Origin: Parvibaculum sp041688015
GTDB lineage: Bacteria > Pseudomonadota > Alphaproteobacteria > Parvibaculales > Parvibaculaceae
Reading direction: 5' to 3'
NCBI GenBank assembly: GCA_041688015.1
Contig: JBDNIY010000017.1
Location: forward strand, 186,001 to 250,000
Length of the DNA stretch: 64,000 bases
The notes under the pieces are model-generated. The model searched no databases. It saw only the letters and a list, made by a program, of their open reading frames with translations, and had not been told where the DNA came from. Made by a program: the position numbers and the translations under genes. Each line of letters starts with the position of its first letter. Position 1 is the stretch's first letter. This document shows, one piece after another, positions 8,018-16,505 of the stretch.

Positions 8018-8157
8018 CGGTTTGGGGTCAAACCGGAGACGCGCGGATGGCCAGTTGACTTTGGGCGTCGGGTCACGCAAATCGAGATCGGCATGACCCA
8101 CCCCCCAGCCCCTCAGCAGCCATGGGCAACCCATGCAATATCAATGGATTTGAAGTG

Positions 8158-8844
8158 ATGAGCGACCAAGACAACGAAAACGGCAACCCCACAGGCACAG
8201 ACGCCAAATCGCTGAAAGAGGCCGCCGACGCCATTCTGGCCGCAGATGCCGCTGCCCCGCAGGACGAGGTGGGCGATGACGCTGGCGAAGGCGAGCCCGA
8301 TCCCTTCGCCGTCCTGATGGCACTGCAGAAAGAAAATGAAGAGCTAAAGGACAAACTCCTGCGCGCGGTTGCCGAAACCGAAAACACGCGCCGCCGCGCT
8401 ATGCGCGAAAAGGAAGATGCACAGCGTTATGGTGCGCAGAGGTTTGGCAGCGACATGGTGCAGGTGTCCGACAATCTGCGGCGCGCCATCGCCGCGCTGA
8501 AGCCCGAAGACCGCGACGCATCGCCCGAAACCGTTCAATCACTGATCGATGGCGTCGAAGCAACCGAACGCCAGCTTCTGGCCGCTTTTGAGCGCCACGG
8601 CATCAAGGAAATCACGCCTAAGCCGGGCGACAAGTTCGATGCGCATCTGCACGAGGCGATGTTTGAAGTGCCCGGCAGCGGCCAGCCTGCTGGCACGGTC
8701 GTGCATGTGATCGAGGCTGGCTACACGATCGGCGAGCGGTTGTTGCGTGCGGCCCGTGTTGGCATTGCCAAAGCAGAGGTGGGCGCGCCGACGGGTGGTC
8801 CGGCCGGAAGCCCAGGAAGCGAAGGCATCGACATCAAGGCTTAG
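8158..8844 (+). CDS. grpE: Nucleotide exchange factor GrpE
   Basis: A 228-residue GrpE, the ADP-release factor for DnaK. An acidic low-complexity N-terminus is followed by a long coiled coil (LMALQKENEELKDKLLRAVA, ENTRRR) and the C-terminal beta domain with GVEATERQLLAAFERHGIKE and FDAHLHEAMFEVPG. The start is uncertain: ATG 8158 gives the typical MSDQDN opening, while an in-frame ATG at 8122 would add 12 residues without family support. It lies downstream of hrcA, and dnaK follows about 2.5 kb later with unrelated genes between, so the heat-shock genes are near but not one operon. Confidence 0.93.
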   Translation: MSDQDNENGNPTGTDAKSLKEAADAILAADAAAPQDEVGDDAGEGEPDPFAVLMALQKENEELKDKLLRAVAETENTRRRAMREKEDAQRYGAQRFGSDMVQVSDNLRRAIAALKPEDRDASPETVQSLIDGVEATERQLLAAFERHGIKEITPKPGDKFDAHLHEAMFEVPGSGQPAGTVVHVIEAGYTIGERLLRAARVGIAKAEVGAPTGGPAGSPGSEGIDIKA

Positions 8845-8900
8845 GTTCAGCGCCACATTTTCTCTATTGTTCTCCTTGCAAGCGCGGCTCGCCCCCAAAC

Positions 8901-8915
8901 TATAACAGTGTTATA
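8901..8915. promoter_or_regulatory. Palindrome upstream of the NnrU-like gene
   Basis: TATAACAGTGTTATA has 6-bp perfect arms (TATAAC/GTTATA) around AGT. It is followed at once by TATAAT/TTGACA-like hexamers (8912-8923) 43 bases before the next start codon. Its position suggests an operator covering the promoter; the binding protein is unknown. Confidence 0.45.
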
Positions 8916-8965
8916 ATTTGACATGGGCGCAAGCTGATCGCGCCATCCTTGGAGGGGGACAAAAC

Positions 8966-9673
8966 ATGATGATCAATCTTTGGGCGGCAGCTGCAGCCTT
9001 TCTGGCCCTGCACCTGCTTGTATCGGGGACGAGGCTGCGGGCGCGCGCCATCGGGGTAATCGGCGAAACGCCCTATCTGGGGTTCTTTTCGCTCGCCTCC
9101 ATTGGCGGCATTGTCTGGCTCTGCATGGCCTATAACGCCACTGATGATATGCCGAACCGGCTCTATTGGGTCGCGCCCGCTTGGCTCAGCCATTCCGCAC
9201 CGCTGGTCATGATGGTCGCCTTCCTTTTTGCGCTGATCGGTCTGACGACGCCCAATCCGACCGCGGTCAAAGCCGAGGCGCTCATCGACAAGCCCGACAC
9301 GGTCAAAGGCATGTTGCGGATCACCCGTCATCCATTTCTCTGGGCGGTGATGATATGGGCAGCACTTCATGTCGGGCTGAACGGTGATCGCGCCTCGATC
9401 ATCTTTTTCGGGACATACCTGTTGCTGGCCGCTCTGGGCACGCTTTCCATCGATGAAAAGCGCAAAAAATCGCTTGGCGAACGCTGGACAGGCTTTGCTT
9501 CACAGACCTCAAACCTGCCTTTTGCCGCCATCATCGCTGGCCGCAACAGACTAGCGATTTCAGAACTTGGCTGGTGGCGAATCATGCTCGGGCTCGTTTT
9601 CTTCGGAGGCATCTTCTACGCGCATCTCTGGCTTTTCGGCGTCTCGCCAGTGCCGGGATGGGCGCCTTACTAA
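8966..9673 (+). CDS. NnrU family membrane protein
   Basis: A 235-residue integral membrane protein with about six hydrophobic segments and the NnrU landmarks: LHLLVSGTRLR, GETPYLGFFSLASI, and a conserved RITRHPFLWAVMIWAALH with NGD. NnrU was named from denitrification loci (nitric-oxide respiration), and the family is related to isoprenylcysteine methyltransferase-like membrane enzymes; its exact function is not settled. No nitric-oxide reductase genes are nearby, so a role in denitrification here is doubtful. Start at 8966 because GGAGGGGG lies ten bases before it; the open frame upstream to 8918 has no family match. The stop overlaps the alkB stop on the other strand (CTAA at 9670-9673). 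Confidence 0.8.
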   Translation: MMINLWAAAAAFLALHLLVSGTRLRARAIGVIGETPYLGFFSLASIGGIVWLCMAYNATDDMPNRLYWVAPAWLSHSAPLVMMVAFLFALIGLTTPNPTAVKAEALIDKPDTVKGMLRITRHPFLWAVMIWAALHVGLNGDRASIIFFGTYLLLAALGTLSIDEKRKKSLGERWTGFASQTSNLPFAAIIAGRNRLAISELGWWRIMLGLVFFGGIFYAHLWLFGVSPVPGWAPY

Positions 9674-10359
9674 GTTAGGCTGACAGGCGGCGTCGTCACG
9701 CGACGGAGGGTAAGGTTCAATCTTCCGCCGCCGTCCAGCAGTTGTGACGAGCCCAGTGCGATCCGATCCACGCCATGAAAGCGCAGGCGCGAGGCCCCGC
9801 CCATCACCAACACGTCGCCTGAAGCCAATTTGAAACTTTTCGTTTTGTCGCTGCGAGCGAATCCACCAACACGAAATGTGCAGGTGTCGCCGAGCGAAAT
9901 GGACACGACGGGTGCGTCAAGCGCTTGCTCGTCACGGTCCTGATGCAGCCCCATGCGCGCTTTGGGTCCTTGGTAGAAATTGACGAGGCAACACTCAGGC
10001 GGGGCGTCATAGCGCGCCAGATCTGACCAAATATCGAGTAGGGCCGGGGGTAGGGCTGGCCATGGCGCTTGCGTTAACGGATGGCGTTCACCATAAAAGT
10101 AGGCCTGCTCGCCCGACAGCCAGCCAAGCGGTCCAAGGTTGGTTTGGCGGATCGACCATGGCTTGCCGGTCTTGGGCATGTGGGGCTGATAGAAGGGCGC
10201 GACGGCCACGGCTTGCCGCAGGACAGCGACAAGGGTGCGTTGATCAACGGATGCGAGATAGGCGGGATAGAGGGCCACGCCCTCAAATCCCGTCTCAAGC
10301 GCCTGTGCCATTTGTTTGACCATTCCGGTAAAGCCTTCACGCTGGTTTAAATTTTTCAT
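9670..10359 (-). CDS. alkB: AlkB-type 2-oxoglutarate/Fe(II) DNA repair dioxygenase
   Basis: A 229-residue AlkB homologue that oxidatively demethylates 1-methyladenine and 3-methylcytosine. The iron ligands are visible as HxD in LHQDRDE and the distal His in RFHGVDR, followed by the 2-oxoglutarate-binding RLNLTLRR (RxNxxxR) near the C-terminus. NFYQGPKARMGLHQD is a strong family signature. The start is not certain: ATG 10359 gives a length close to E. coli AlkB (216), and ATG 10323 is an alternative; the frame is open to 10542 but would run into the divergent gene. It converges on the NnrU gene with overlapping stop codons. No ada gene is nearby. Confidence 0.9.
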   Translation of the reverse strand: MKNLNQREGFTGMVKQMAQALETGFEGVALYPAYLASVDQRTLVAVLRQAVAVAPFYQPHMPKTGKPWSIRQTNLGPLGWLSGEQAYFYGERHPLTQAPWPALPPALLDIWSDLARYDAPPECCLVNFYQGPKARMGLHQDRDEQALDAPVVSISLGDTCTFRVGGFARSDKTKSFKLASGDVLVMGGASRLRFHGVDRIALGSSQLLDGGGRLNLTLRRVTTPPVSLT

Positions 10360-10381
10360 GCCAAATCGTGACACGACTTGT

Positions 10382-10401
10382 GCCACTTTCTTTAAAGTGG
10401 C
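10382..10401. promoter_or_regulatory. Perfect 8-bp hairpin between alkB and the SEL1 gene
   Basis: GCCACTTT (10382-10389) and AAAGTGGC (10394-10401) are perfect inverted arms around CTTT, in the 97-base gap between two divergent starts. Probably an operator or leader hairpin; no known consensus recognised. Confidence 0.45.
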
Positions 10402-10456
10402 TAAATACCAATCCAGCGCGTGGCAACCATGCGCATCACGGGGATGGGGAAATAGA

Positions 10457-10999
10457 ATGACACGGATAATGGCGCTGATGGCCATGTTGGTCATGTTGAA
10501 CGGATGTGCCGCAGTGGCGATCCAGGGTGCATCGCGGGCCAAGGATCAGGCGGTCATTGCCACGCATGAGAGCGCGGCGGAAGCCGGAGACGCAACGGCG
10601 CAGTATGAAGTCGGCAAGGCACATTGCTGCACCATCGCGGGTGCCGTAGGTGTGCTCAACAATCAGACCGCCACACATTGGTTTTGTCTGGCTGCCGCAC
10701 AGGACAACGCCAATGCACAATATGAGCTTGGGCGCATCTATTCCGGCGACCTTGTGCGCGGCATGAACGGCCCAGCAAAGGTGGCAGCTCTGTTGACGAC
10801 ACAAGCCGAGAACAAGCCTCTGGCCTTGATGTGGTTCAATCTGGCAGCCGCGAACGGCCATTCAGAAGCGGCCGACAAGGCAAAGGATATACGCGACGAC
10901 ATGACGCCGCGCGAAATCGCAGATGCCATGCTGCGGGCCAAGTCGCCAGGGGCTCAACCCTGCGAGTGGAATGCTGTCTATCCGGATCATCAGATCTGA
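10457..10999 (+). CDS. SEL1-like repeat lipoprotein
   Basis: A 180-residue protein with a lipoprotein signal (MTRIMALMAMLVMLNGC, lipobox LNGC), then SEL1/TPR-like helical repeats: AEAGDATAQYEVGKAHC, CLAAAQDNANAQYELGRIY and WFNLAAANGHSEAADKA. Such repeats mediate protein-protein contacts, often in envelope or stress signalling; the specific partner cannot be told. I start at ATG 10457 because it directly gives the lipobox, although the frame is open to 10316 and overlaps the divergent alkB. A C-terminal MTPREIADA helix resembles other alphaproteobacterial SEL1 lipoproteins. Confidence 0.75.
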   Translation: MTRIMALMAMLVMLNGCAAVAIQGASRAKDQAVIATHESAAEAGDATAQYEVGKAHCCTIAGAVGVLNNQTATHWFCLAAAQDNANAQYELGRIYSGDLVRGMNGPAKVAALLTTQAENKPLALMWFNLAAANGHSEAADKAKDIRDDMTPREIADAMLRAKSPGAQPCEWNAVYPDHQI

Positions 11000-11325
11000 G
11001 TCGGCTGATTTTTTAGGGTTTTCAGGGGCTTAAGATGGGCGAGGGGCGATTTGGCAGTGCGGGGGGGTTCACCTCCGGCGCGAGGGCTGCGCTTGTCTTG
11101 AAGCCTTCCAGCCCAGCATTTCGAATCGCTGTGGCCCAAATGCCGCATGACCGCTTGCGGCCAAGGACGCCCAAACCTATATAGAGGCCAACACGTTCAA
11201 CCCCAACGGACCCCTATGGGGGCCGGATCTGGCCTGGGTGGCATTCCCAACACCTTGAGCCGACGCATGGGTGCCCTGAGTGAAGGGGCCCATCCGGCCT
11301 GCCGCAGAGAAAGAGGACCATAAAT
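11000..11325. other. Non-coding leader of dnaK
   Basis: These 326 bases hold no supported gene. They carry the RpoH-type promoter at 11154-11182 and a second, weaker heat-shock-like match (CTTGTC at 11092, 14 bases, CCCAGCAT at 11112-11119). No CIRCE operator is seen. The transcript leader from 11190 to 11325 is long and GC-rich. Confidence 0.6.
11154..11182 (+). promoter_or_regulatory. RpoH (sigma-32) type promoter of dnaK
   Basis: CTTG (11154-11157), an 18-base spacer and CCTATAT (11176-11182) match the alphaproteobacterial heat-shock consensus CTTG-N17/18-CYTAT-T. Position about 145 bases before dnaK. This suggests dnaK is controlled by RpoH rather than by HrcA/CIRCE. Confidence 0.6.
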
Positions 11326-13257
11326 ATGGGCAAAGTAATCGGCATCGACCTTGGCACAACCAATTCCTGCGTTGCAGTGATGGATGGCGCCACGCCGAAA
11401 GTTATCGAAAATTCTGAAGGCTTGCGTACCACGCCTTCGATTGTCGCCTTTACCAACGACAGCGAACGCCTGATCGGCCAATCGGCCAAGCGTCAGGCCG
11501 TGACCAACCCGACCAATACGCTGTTTGCCATCAAACGCCTGATTGGCCGCGCCTATTCCGATCCGACGACACAGAAAGACAAGGGCATGGTGCCCTATGA
11601 CATTGTCAAAGCTGACAATGGAGATGCTTGGGTTCAAGCGCAGGGCGACAAATATTCTCCATCACAAGTTTCCGCTTTCATCCTGCAAAAGATGAAAGAA
11701 ACCGCCGAAGGCTATCTCGGCGAAAAAGTGACGCAGGCCGTCATCACCGTTCCTGCCTATTTCAATGACGCCCAGCGTCAGGCCACAAAAGATGCCGGCA
11801 AGATTGCCGGTCTTGAAGTGCTGCGCATCATCAACGAGCCGACGGCCGCGGCCCTTGCCTATGGCCTCGACAAGAAAGACGGCCAGATCATCGCGGTCTA
11901 CGACCTTGGTGGCGGCACATTCGATATTTCGATCCTCGAAATCGGCGACGGCGTCTTTGAAGTAAAGGCGACCAACGGTGATACATTCCTTGGCGGTGAA
12001 GACTTTGACATGCGTCTGGTCAGCTATCTGGCCGATGAATTCAAAAAGGAAACCGGCATCGACCTGAAGGGCGATAAGCTCGCGCTGCAGCGCCTGAAAG
12101 AAGCCGCCGAAAAAGCCAAGATCGAACTCTCGTCCGCACAGCAAACCGAAGTGAACCTGCCTTTCATCACGGCAGACGCCTCGGGCCCGAAGCATCTGAC
12201 GATGAAGCTTACACGCGCCAAACTGGAGGCGCTTGTCGAAGACTTAATCCAGCGCACCATCGAGCCTTGCAAGAAAGCCTTGAAGGACGCGGGCTTGACG
12301 GCAGCCCAGATCGACGAAGTCGTGCTCGTCGGTGGCCAGATCCGCATGCCGAAAATTCAGGAAGTCGTAAAGCAGTTCTTCGGCAAGGAACCCAACAAGT
12401 CGGTGAACCCGGACGAAGTGGTGGCCATGGGCGCAGCCATTCAGGCCGGCGTGTTGCAGGGCGACGTCAAGGACGTGTTGCTGCTTGACGTGACGCCGCT
12501 GTCGCTCGGCATCGAAACGCTAGGCGGTGTGTTCACACGTCTGATCGATCGCAACACCACGATCCCGACCAAGAAGAGCCAGACCTTCTCGACCGCTGAC
12601 GACAACCAGAACGCCGTGACGATCCGCGTCTTCCAGGGCGAACGCGAGATGGCCGCCGACAACAAGGTGTTGGGCCAGTTCGACCTTGTCGGCATTCCGC
12701 CGGCACCGCGCGGCGTGCCGCAGATCGAAGTGACCTTCGACATTGACGCCAACGGCATCGTCAATGTGGCCGCTAAGGACAAGGCGACCAACAAGGAACA
12801 GACGATCCGCATCGAGGCATCGGGTGGCTTGTCAGAAGCTGATATCGACCAGATGGTGAAAGACGCCGAAGCCCATGCGGCAGAAGACAAGCAGAAGCGC
12901 GAAGAGGTCGAGAACCGCAATCACGCCGAAGCTCTGATCAACTCGACCGAAAAGTCGTTGGCTGAACATGCCGATGCCGTGTCTGCCGATGTCAAAGCCG
13001 AGATTGAAACCGGCGTTGAAGAGCTAAAGACGGCACTCAAGGACGGCACGCCTGAAGACGTGGCAACCAAGACGGCAGCGCTGACACAGACCGCGATGAA
13101 GCTCGGTGAAGCCATCTATAAGGCGACGCAGGAAGCGGCCGCTAGTGCCGATGCCAGCGCGGACGCAAATTCTGAAAAAGCAGACGACGATGTAGTCGAT
13201 GCTGACTTTGAGGAAGTTGACGAAGCCGACCGCGACAAGGGTGCCAAGGCCGAATAG
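11326..13257 (+). CDS. dnaK: Chaperone DnaK (Hsp70)
   Basis: A 643-residue Hsp70. It starts MGKVIGIDLGTTNSCVAVMD (nucleotide-binding phosphate 1 loop), contains DLGGGTFDISILEIGDG, the linker VLLLDVTPLSLGIETLGGV and the substrate domain, and ends with an acidic DDDVVDADFEEVDE tail. It folds client proteins with DnaJ and GrpE. One oddity: the highly conserved GGQTRMP motif reads GGQIRMP at residues 336-342, a Thr-to-Ile change near the ATP pocket. Preceded by an RpoH-type promoter; dnaJ follows after 105 bases that contain a very stable hairpin. Confidence 0.98.
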   Translation: MGKVIGIDLGTTNSCVAVMDGATPKVIENSEGLRTTPSIVAFTNDSERLIGQSAKRQAVTNPTNTLFAIKRLIGRAYSDPTTQKDKGMVPYDIVKADNGDAWVQAQGDKYSPSQVSAFILQKMKETAEGYLGEKVTQAVITVPAYFNDAQRQATKDAGKIAGLEVLRIINEPTAAALAYGLDKKDGQIIAVYDLGGGTFDISILEIGDGVFEVKATNGDTFLGGEDFDMRLVSYLADEFKKETGIDLKGDKLALQRLKEAAEKAKIELSSAQQTEVNLPFITADASGPKHLTMKLTRAKLEALVEDLIQRTIEPCKKALKDAGLTAAQIDEVVLVGGQIRMPKIQEVVKQFFGKEPNKSVNPDEVVAMGAAIQAGVLQGDVKDVLLLDVTPLSLGIETLGGVFTRLIDRNTTIPTKKSQTFSTADDNQNAVTIRVFQGEREMAADNKVLGQFDLVGIPPAPRGVPQIEVTFDIDANGIVNVAAKDKATNKEQTIRIEASGGLSEADIDQMVKDAEAHAAEDKQKREEVENRNHAEALINSTEKSLAEHADAVSADVKAEIETGVEELKTALKDGTPEDVATKTAALTQTAMKLGEAIYKATQEAAASADASADANSEKADDDVVDADFEEVDEADRDKGAKAE

Positions 13258-13303
13258 GTTCACTGGCGCGCGACCATGCCGTTCAACTCAAAACACGCAT
13301 GAC

Positions 13304-13337
13304 AGCGCCCCGGTGAGGCCTTCCTCGCCGGGGCGCT
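13304..13337 (+). terminator. 15-bp hairpin between dnaK and dnaJ
   Basis: The arms 13304-13318 and 13323-13337 pair over 15 bases with a single G-U wobble around a CCTT loop. There is no T-run, so it is more likely a partial attenuator or an RNA-processing/stability element that sets the dnaK-to-dnaJ ratio than a full terminator. Confidence 0.6.
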
Positions 13338-13362
13338 GGTTCATGCAGAGACGAAAAGCTCT

Positions 13363-14505
13363 ATGTCCAAACGTGATTTTTATGATGTGCTAGGCGTCGC
13401 CCGCGGGGCGAGCCCAGAAGAAATGAAAAAGGCCTATCGCCAACAGGCCAAGCAACTTCATCCTGATCGCAATCCCGGCGACGATGCCGCCGAACAAAAA
13501 TTCAAAGAACTCAACGAGGCCTATGACGTTCTGAAAGACGAACAGTCACGCGCGGCCTATGATCAGTTTGGCCACGCCGCCTTTGAAGGTGGCGGCCCAC
13601 GCGGCGGCCACCCCGGTTTCAGCGGCGATTTCGGCGCGTCCATGTCCGGCATCTTCGACGATCTGTTCGGCGAATTTATGGGCGGGCGCGGTGGGCGGCG
13701 TTCCGACGGCGGGCGCTCGCGCGGCCAAGACTTGCGCTACAATATGGAGATCACGCTCGAAGAGGCGTTCGAGGGCAAGAAAGCGCAGGTGCGTGTGCCT
13801 TCATCCATTGCTTGCGACACTTGCCATGGCGATGGCGCGGAACTCGGCTCCAAGCCCATCACCTGCACCACCTGTGGCGGCGCAGGCAAGGTGCGCGCGA
13901 GCCAAGGCTTTTTCACCGTGGAGCGGACTTGTCCGACTTGCCATGGCCGTGGCCAGATCATCGAAAAGCCCTGCAAGGTCTGCCACGGCGCGGGTCGGGT
14001 GCAGAAGGAACGCACGCTAAGCGTCAATATTCCTGCAGGCGTCGAAGACGGCACGCGGATTCGTCTGTCGGGCGAGGGCGACGCGGGCATGCATGGCGGC
14101 CCAGCGGGCGATCTCTATATTTTCTTGTCACTACGCCCGCATCAGATTTTTCAGCGCGACGGGGCAGACCTCTTCTGCCGTGTGCCGATTTCGATGACGA
14201 GCGCGTCGCTTGGCGGCGAAATCGAAGTGCCGACGCTGAACGGCAAGCGCGTAAAACTCAAAATTCCCGAAGGCACGCAAACGGGCCGTCAGTTCCGCCT
14301 CAAGGACAAGGGCATGCCGGTGCTCAATTCGCGCGAGATGGGCGATCTCTATATCCAGACCACCGTCGAGACACCGATCAAGCTTACCAAGAAGCAAAAA
14401 GAACTGCTGCGCGAGTTTGACGGCATGTCGAATACGGATACGAACCCGGAAAGCTCTGGTTTCTTTGCCAAGGTCAAAGACTTTTGGGACGGATTTCAGC
14501 CCTGA
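13363..14505 (+). CDS. dnaJ: Chaperone DnaJ (Hsp40)
   Basis: A 380-residue type I J-protein. The J domain carries HPD at residues 33-35, then a Gly-rich region (GGRGGRRSDGGRSRG). Four zinc-binding CxxCxGxG repeats follow (CDTCHGDG, CTTCGGAG, CPTCHGRG, CKVCHGAG), then the C-terminal substrate domains. It stimulates DnaK ATPase and hands over unfolded clients. All zinc cysteines and the HPD are intact. Downstream of dnaK in the same direction; a T-tailed hairpin at 14536-14563 ends the unit. Confidence 0.97.
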   Translation: MSKRDFYDVLGVARGASPEEMKKAYRQQAKQLHPDRNPGDDAAEQKFKELNEAYDVLKDEQSRAAYDQFGHAAFEGGGPRGGHPGFSGDFGASMSGIFDDLFGEFMGGRGGRRSDGGRSRGQDLRYNMEITLEEAFEGKKAQVRVPSSIACDTCHGDGAELGSKPITCTTCGGAGKVRASQGFFTVERTCPTCHGRGQIIEKPCKVCHGAGRVQKERTLSVNIPAGVEDGTRIRLSGEGDAGMHGGPAGDLYIFLSLRPHQIFQRDGADLFCRVPISMTSASLGGEIEVPTLNGKRVKLKIPEGTQTGRQFRLKDKGMPVLNSREMGDLYIQTTVETPIKLTKKQKELLREFDGMSNTDTNPESSGFFAKVKDFWDGFQP

Positions 14506-14535
14506 GCCGGATTTGAATTTGCGCTAGATTGAATA

Positions 14536-14563
14536 GGCCTGCGTCCAACATGCAGGTCTTTTT
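14536..14563 (+). terminator. Intrinsic terminator after dnaJ
   Basis: GGCCTGC (14536-14542) pairs with GCAGGTC (14552-14558, one wobble) and is followed by TTTTTC. It lies 31 bases after the dnaJ stop. Confidence 0.65.
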
Positions 14564-14578
14564 CATTTGGGTGCGCTC

Positions 14579-14917
14579 ATGACCGCTTATCTCCAACCGC
14601 TGGGCCTGCTTGTTCTGTCCAACCTGTTCATGACGACGGCGTGGTATTGGCATCTCAAATTCAAGGGCGTACCCATTGCGACCGTCATCGCGATCAGTTG
14701 GGGCTTGGCATTTTTTGAATATTGTCTAGCGGTGCCAGCCAACCGGATCGGCAGCGCGGTCTATTCCGCAGCCCAACTCAAAACGGCCCAAGAGGTCATT
14801 ACGCTCATTGTTTTTGCAGGCTTTTCGGCCTTTTATCTGGGCCAACCGCTCACCTGGAATACGGCTATTGGCTTTGGCCTGATTGCGGCAGGTGCCTTTT
14901 TCATTTTTCGGGGGTGA
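14579..14917 (+). CDS. DUF486 (DMT-like) four-helix membrane protein
   Basis: A 112-residue protein with four hydrophobic segments and the DUF486 hallmarks: LSNLFMTTAWYWHLKF near the N-terminus, AISWGLAFFEYCLAVPANRIG in the middle and QLKTAQEVITL before the last two helices. DUF486 belongs to the drug/metabolite transporter fold of small multidrug-resistance-like proteins; substrate unknown. ATG 14579 is preferred; a TTG four codons upstream is the other choice. It sits between dnaJ and dapB as a single gene after a terminator. Confidence 0.82.
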   Translation: MTAYLQPLGLLVLSNLFMTTAWYWHLKFKGVPIATVIAISWGLAFFEYCLAVPANRIGSAVYSAAQLKTAQEVITLIVFAGFSAFYLGQPLTWNTAIGFGLIAAGAFFIFRG

Positions 14918-15013
14918 GACCAAGTCGCATTTACCTAACCTGAACCCCCTGCTATACCCCCCAGCAGCCAAGCGGTATTGGAACCGCCACCCGCCAACAA
15001 ATGGGACCGGGAC

Positions 15014-15841
15014 ATGAGTGCAGAGGTGAAAATCGCAGTGACGGGTGCGGGCGGCCGGATGGGCCGCGCACTGTTGCGCCTCATTCACGAAACGCCGGGT
15101 GCCGTCATTGCCGGTGGCATCGAGGCCAAAGGCTCGCCGCATGTCGGGGTTGATCTTGGCTCATTGGCGGGGCTTGCCGAGCCGATTGGCATTGCGGCAA
15201 GCGAGGATGCACTGGCGATCGTCAAGGACGCCGATGCCCTGATCGACTTTTCAGTGCCTGTTGCGTCTGTTGAATTTGCCGGATTGGCCGCGCAGGCTCG
15301 GATCGTTCATGTGATTGGGACCACGGGGTTTTCAGAGGCCGACGAGAGCCGCATTGCCGCGGCCGCGCGCCACGCGACGATCATCAAGGCTGGCAATATG
15401 AGCCTTGGCGTCAACCTGCTGGCGAGCCTTGTGCGCCAAGCCGCGCGCGCGCTCGACCCGTCATGGGATATTGAGATCGTCGAGATGCATCATCGCCACA
15501 AGGTCGATGCGCCGTCGGGCACGGCACTTTTGCTGGGCGAAGCCGCTGCCGAAGGGCGCGGCATTTCACTTAAAGATCATTCCGAACGCGGACGCGACGG
15601 CCAGACCGGCGCACGCGCCGACGGGGCCATTGGCTTTGCAGCCCTGCGTGGCGGCAGCGTGGTGGGCGACCATCAGGTTATTTTTGCGACGGCGTCAGAA
15701 CGCATCACGCTTGGACATATTGCCGAAGACCGCGCGATCTTTGCGCGCGGTGCCTTGCGCGCCGCCGTCTGGGGGCAGGACAAGGGTCCGGGGCTTTTCA
15801 ATATGGCCGATGTACTTAACCTCCATTCATCTGCCGACTGA
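15014..15841 (+). CDS. dapB: 4-hydroxy-tetrahydrodipicolinate reductase
   Basis: A 275-residue DapB of the lysine/diaminopimelate pathway, using NAD(P)H to reduce the dihydrodipicolinate intermediate. The dinucleotide site is GAGGRMG (residues 11-17). The catalytic and substrate-binding segment EMHHRHKVDAPSGTA places His159, His160 and Lys163 exactly at the family positions. ATG 15014 gives this numbering; an upstream in-frame start at 14978 would add 12 unrelated residues. gpmA follows after 15 bases, so the two are likely co-transcribed. Confidence 0.96.
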   Translation: MSAEVKIAVTGAGGRMGRALLRLIHETPGAVIAGGIEAKGSPHVGVDLGSLAGLAEPIGIAASEDALAIVKDADALIDFSVPVASVEFAGLAAQARIVHVIGTTGFSEADESRIAAAARHATIIKAGNMSLGVNLLASLVRQAARALDPSWDIEIVEMHHRHKVDAPSGTALLLGEAAAEGRGISLKDHSERGRDGQTGARADGAIGFAALRGGSVVGDHQVIFATASERITLGHIAEDRAIFARGALRAAVWGQDKGPGLFNMADVLNLHSSAD

Positions 15842-15856
15842 GTAAAGGAAATAGTC

Positions 15857-16489
15857 TTGTCAAATTTACTTGTTCTCGTCCGTCACGGCCAAAGCGAATG
15901 GAACGAGAAAAATCTTTTCACAGGCTGGCGCGATCCGGCGCTGACCGAGAAAGGAGTTGCCGAAGGCCGCGAAGCGGGACAAGCGCTCAAAGCAGCGGGC
16001 TATCATTTCGATGTGGCCTACACATCGGCATTGACGCGAGCGCAAGAAACCAACCGGCTGCTGCTTGAGGAGCTTGGCCAGTCGGATCTGCCCATCATCC
16101 GCGATCAGGCATTAAACGAACGCGACTATGGCGATCTCTCTGGCCTTAACAAGGATGACGCTCGCGCTAAATGGGGCGAAGAGCAAGTGCATATTTGGCG
16201 GCGCTCTTTTGATATTCCCCCTCCCGGCGGCGAGAGCCTGAAAGATACGGCCGCGCGCGTGTTGCCTTACTTTGAGCGCGAGATCATGCCGCGCGTGCTC
16301 AAGGGCGAGCGGGTGTTGGTCGCGGCACATGGCAACAGCCTGCGAGCCCTTGTGATGGTGCTCGACAAGCTGTCGGAAACTGAAATCCTTGACGTCAATA
16401 TCGCGACCGGCGCGCCCATCGTTTACAAGCTGGACGACAAGGGCAATGTGTTGTCCAAAGACATGCTAATCGAGCGCGAAGCTCACTAA
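15857..16489 (+). CDS. gpmA: 2,3-bisphosphoglycerate-dependent phosphoglycerate mutase
   Basis: A 210-residue glycolytic phosphoglycerate mutase of the histidine phosphatase fold. The phosphorylated His lies in LVRHGQSEWN (RHG at 9-11), followed by NLFTGWRDPALTEKG; the second catalytic His is in VAAHGNSLRAL. ALNERDYGDLSG is the specific cofactor-dependent signature. The start codon is TTG at 15857, with AAAGGAA about seven bases upstream; no ATG would give the correct N-terminus. Short form (about 210 residues) as usual in alphaproteobacteria. In tandem with dapB. Confidence 0.95.
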   Translation: MSNLLVLVRHGQSEWNEKNLFTGWRDPALTEKGVAEGREAGQALKAAGYHFDVAYTSALTRAQETNRLLLEELGQSDLPIIRDQALNERDYGDLSGLNKDDARAKWGEEQVHIWRRSFDIPPPGGESLKDTAARVLPYFEREIMPRVLKGERVLVAAHGNSLRALVMVLDKLSETEILDVNIATGAPIVYKLDDKGNVLSKDMLIEREAH

Positions 16490-16505
16490 GACGCGCGCAC
16501 CGAAA

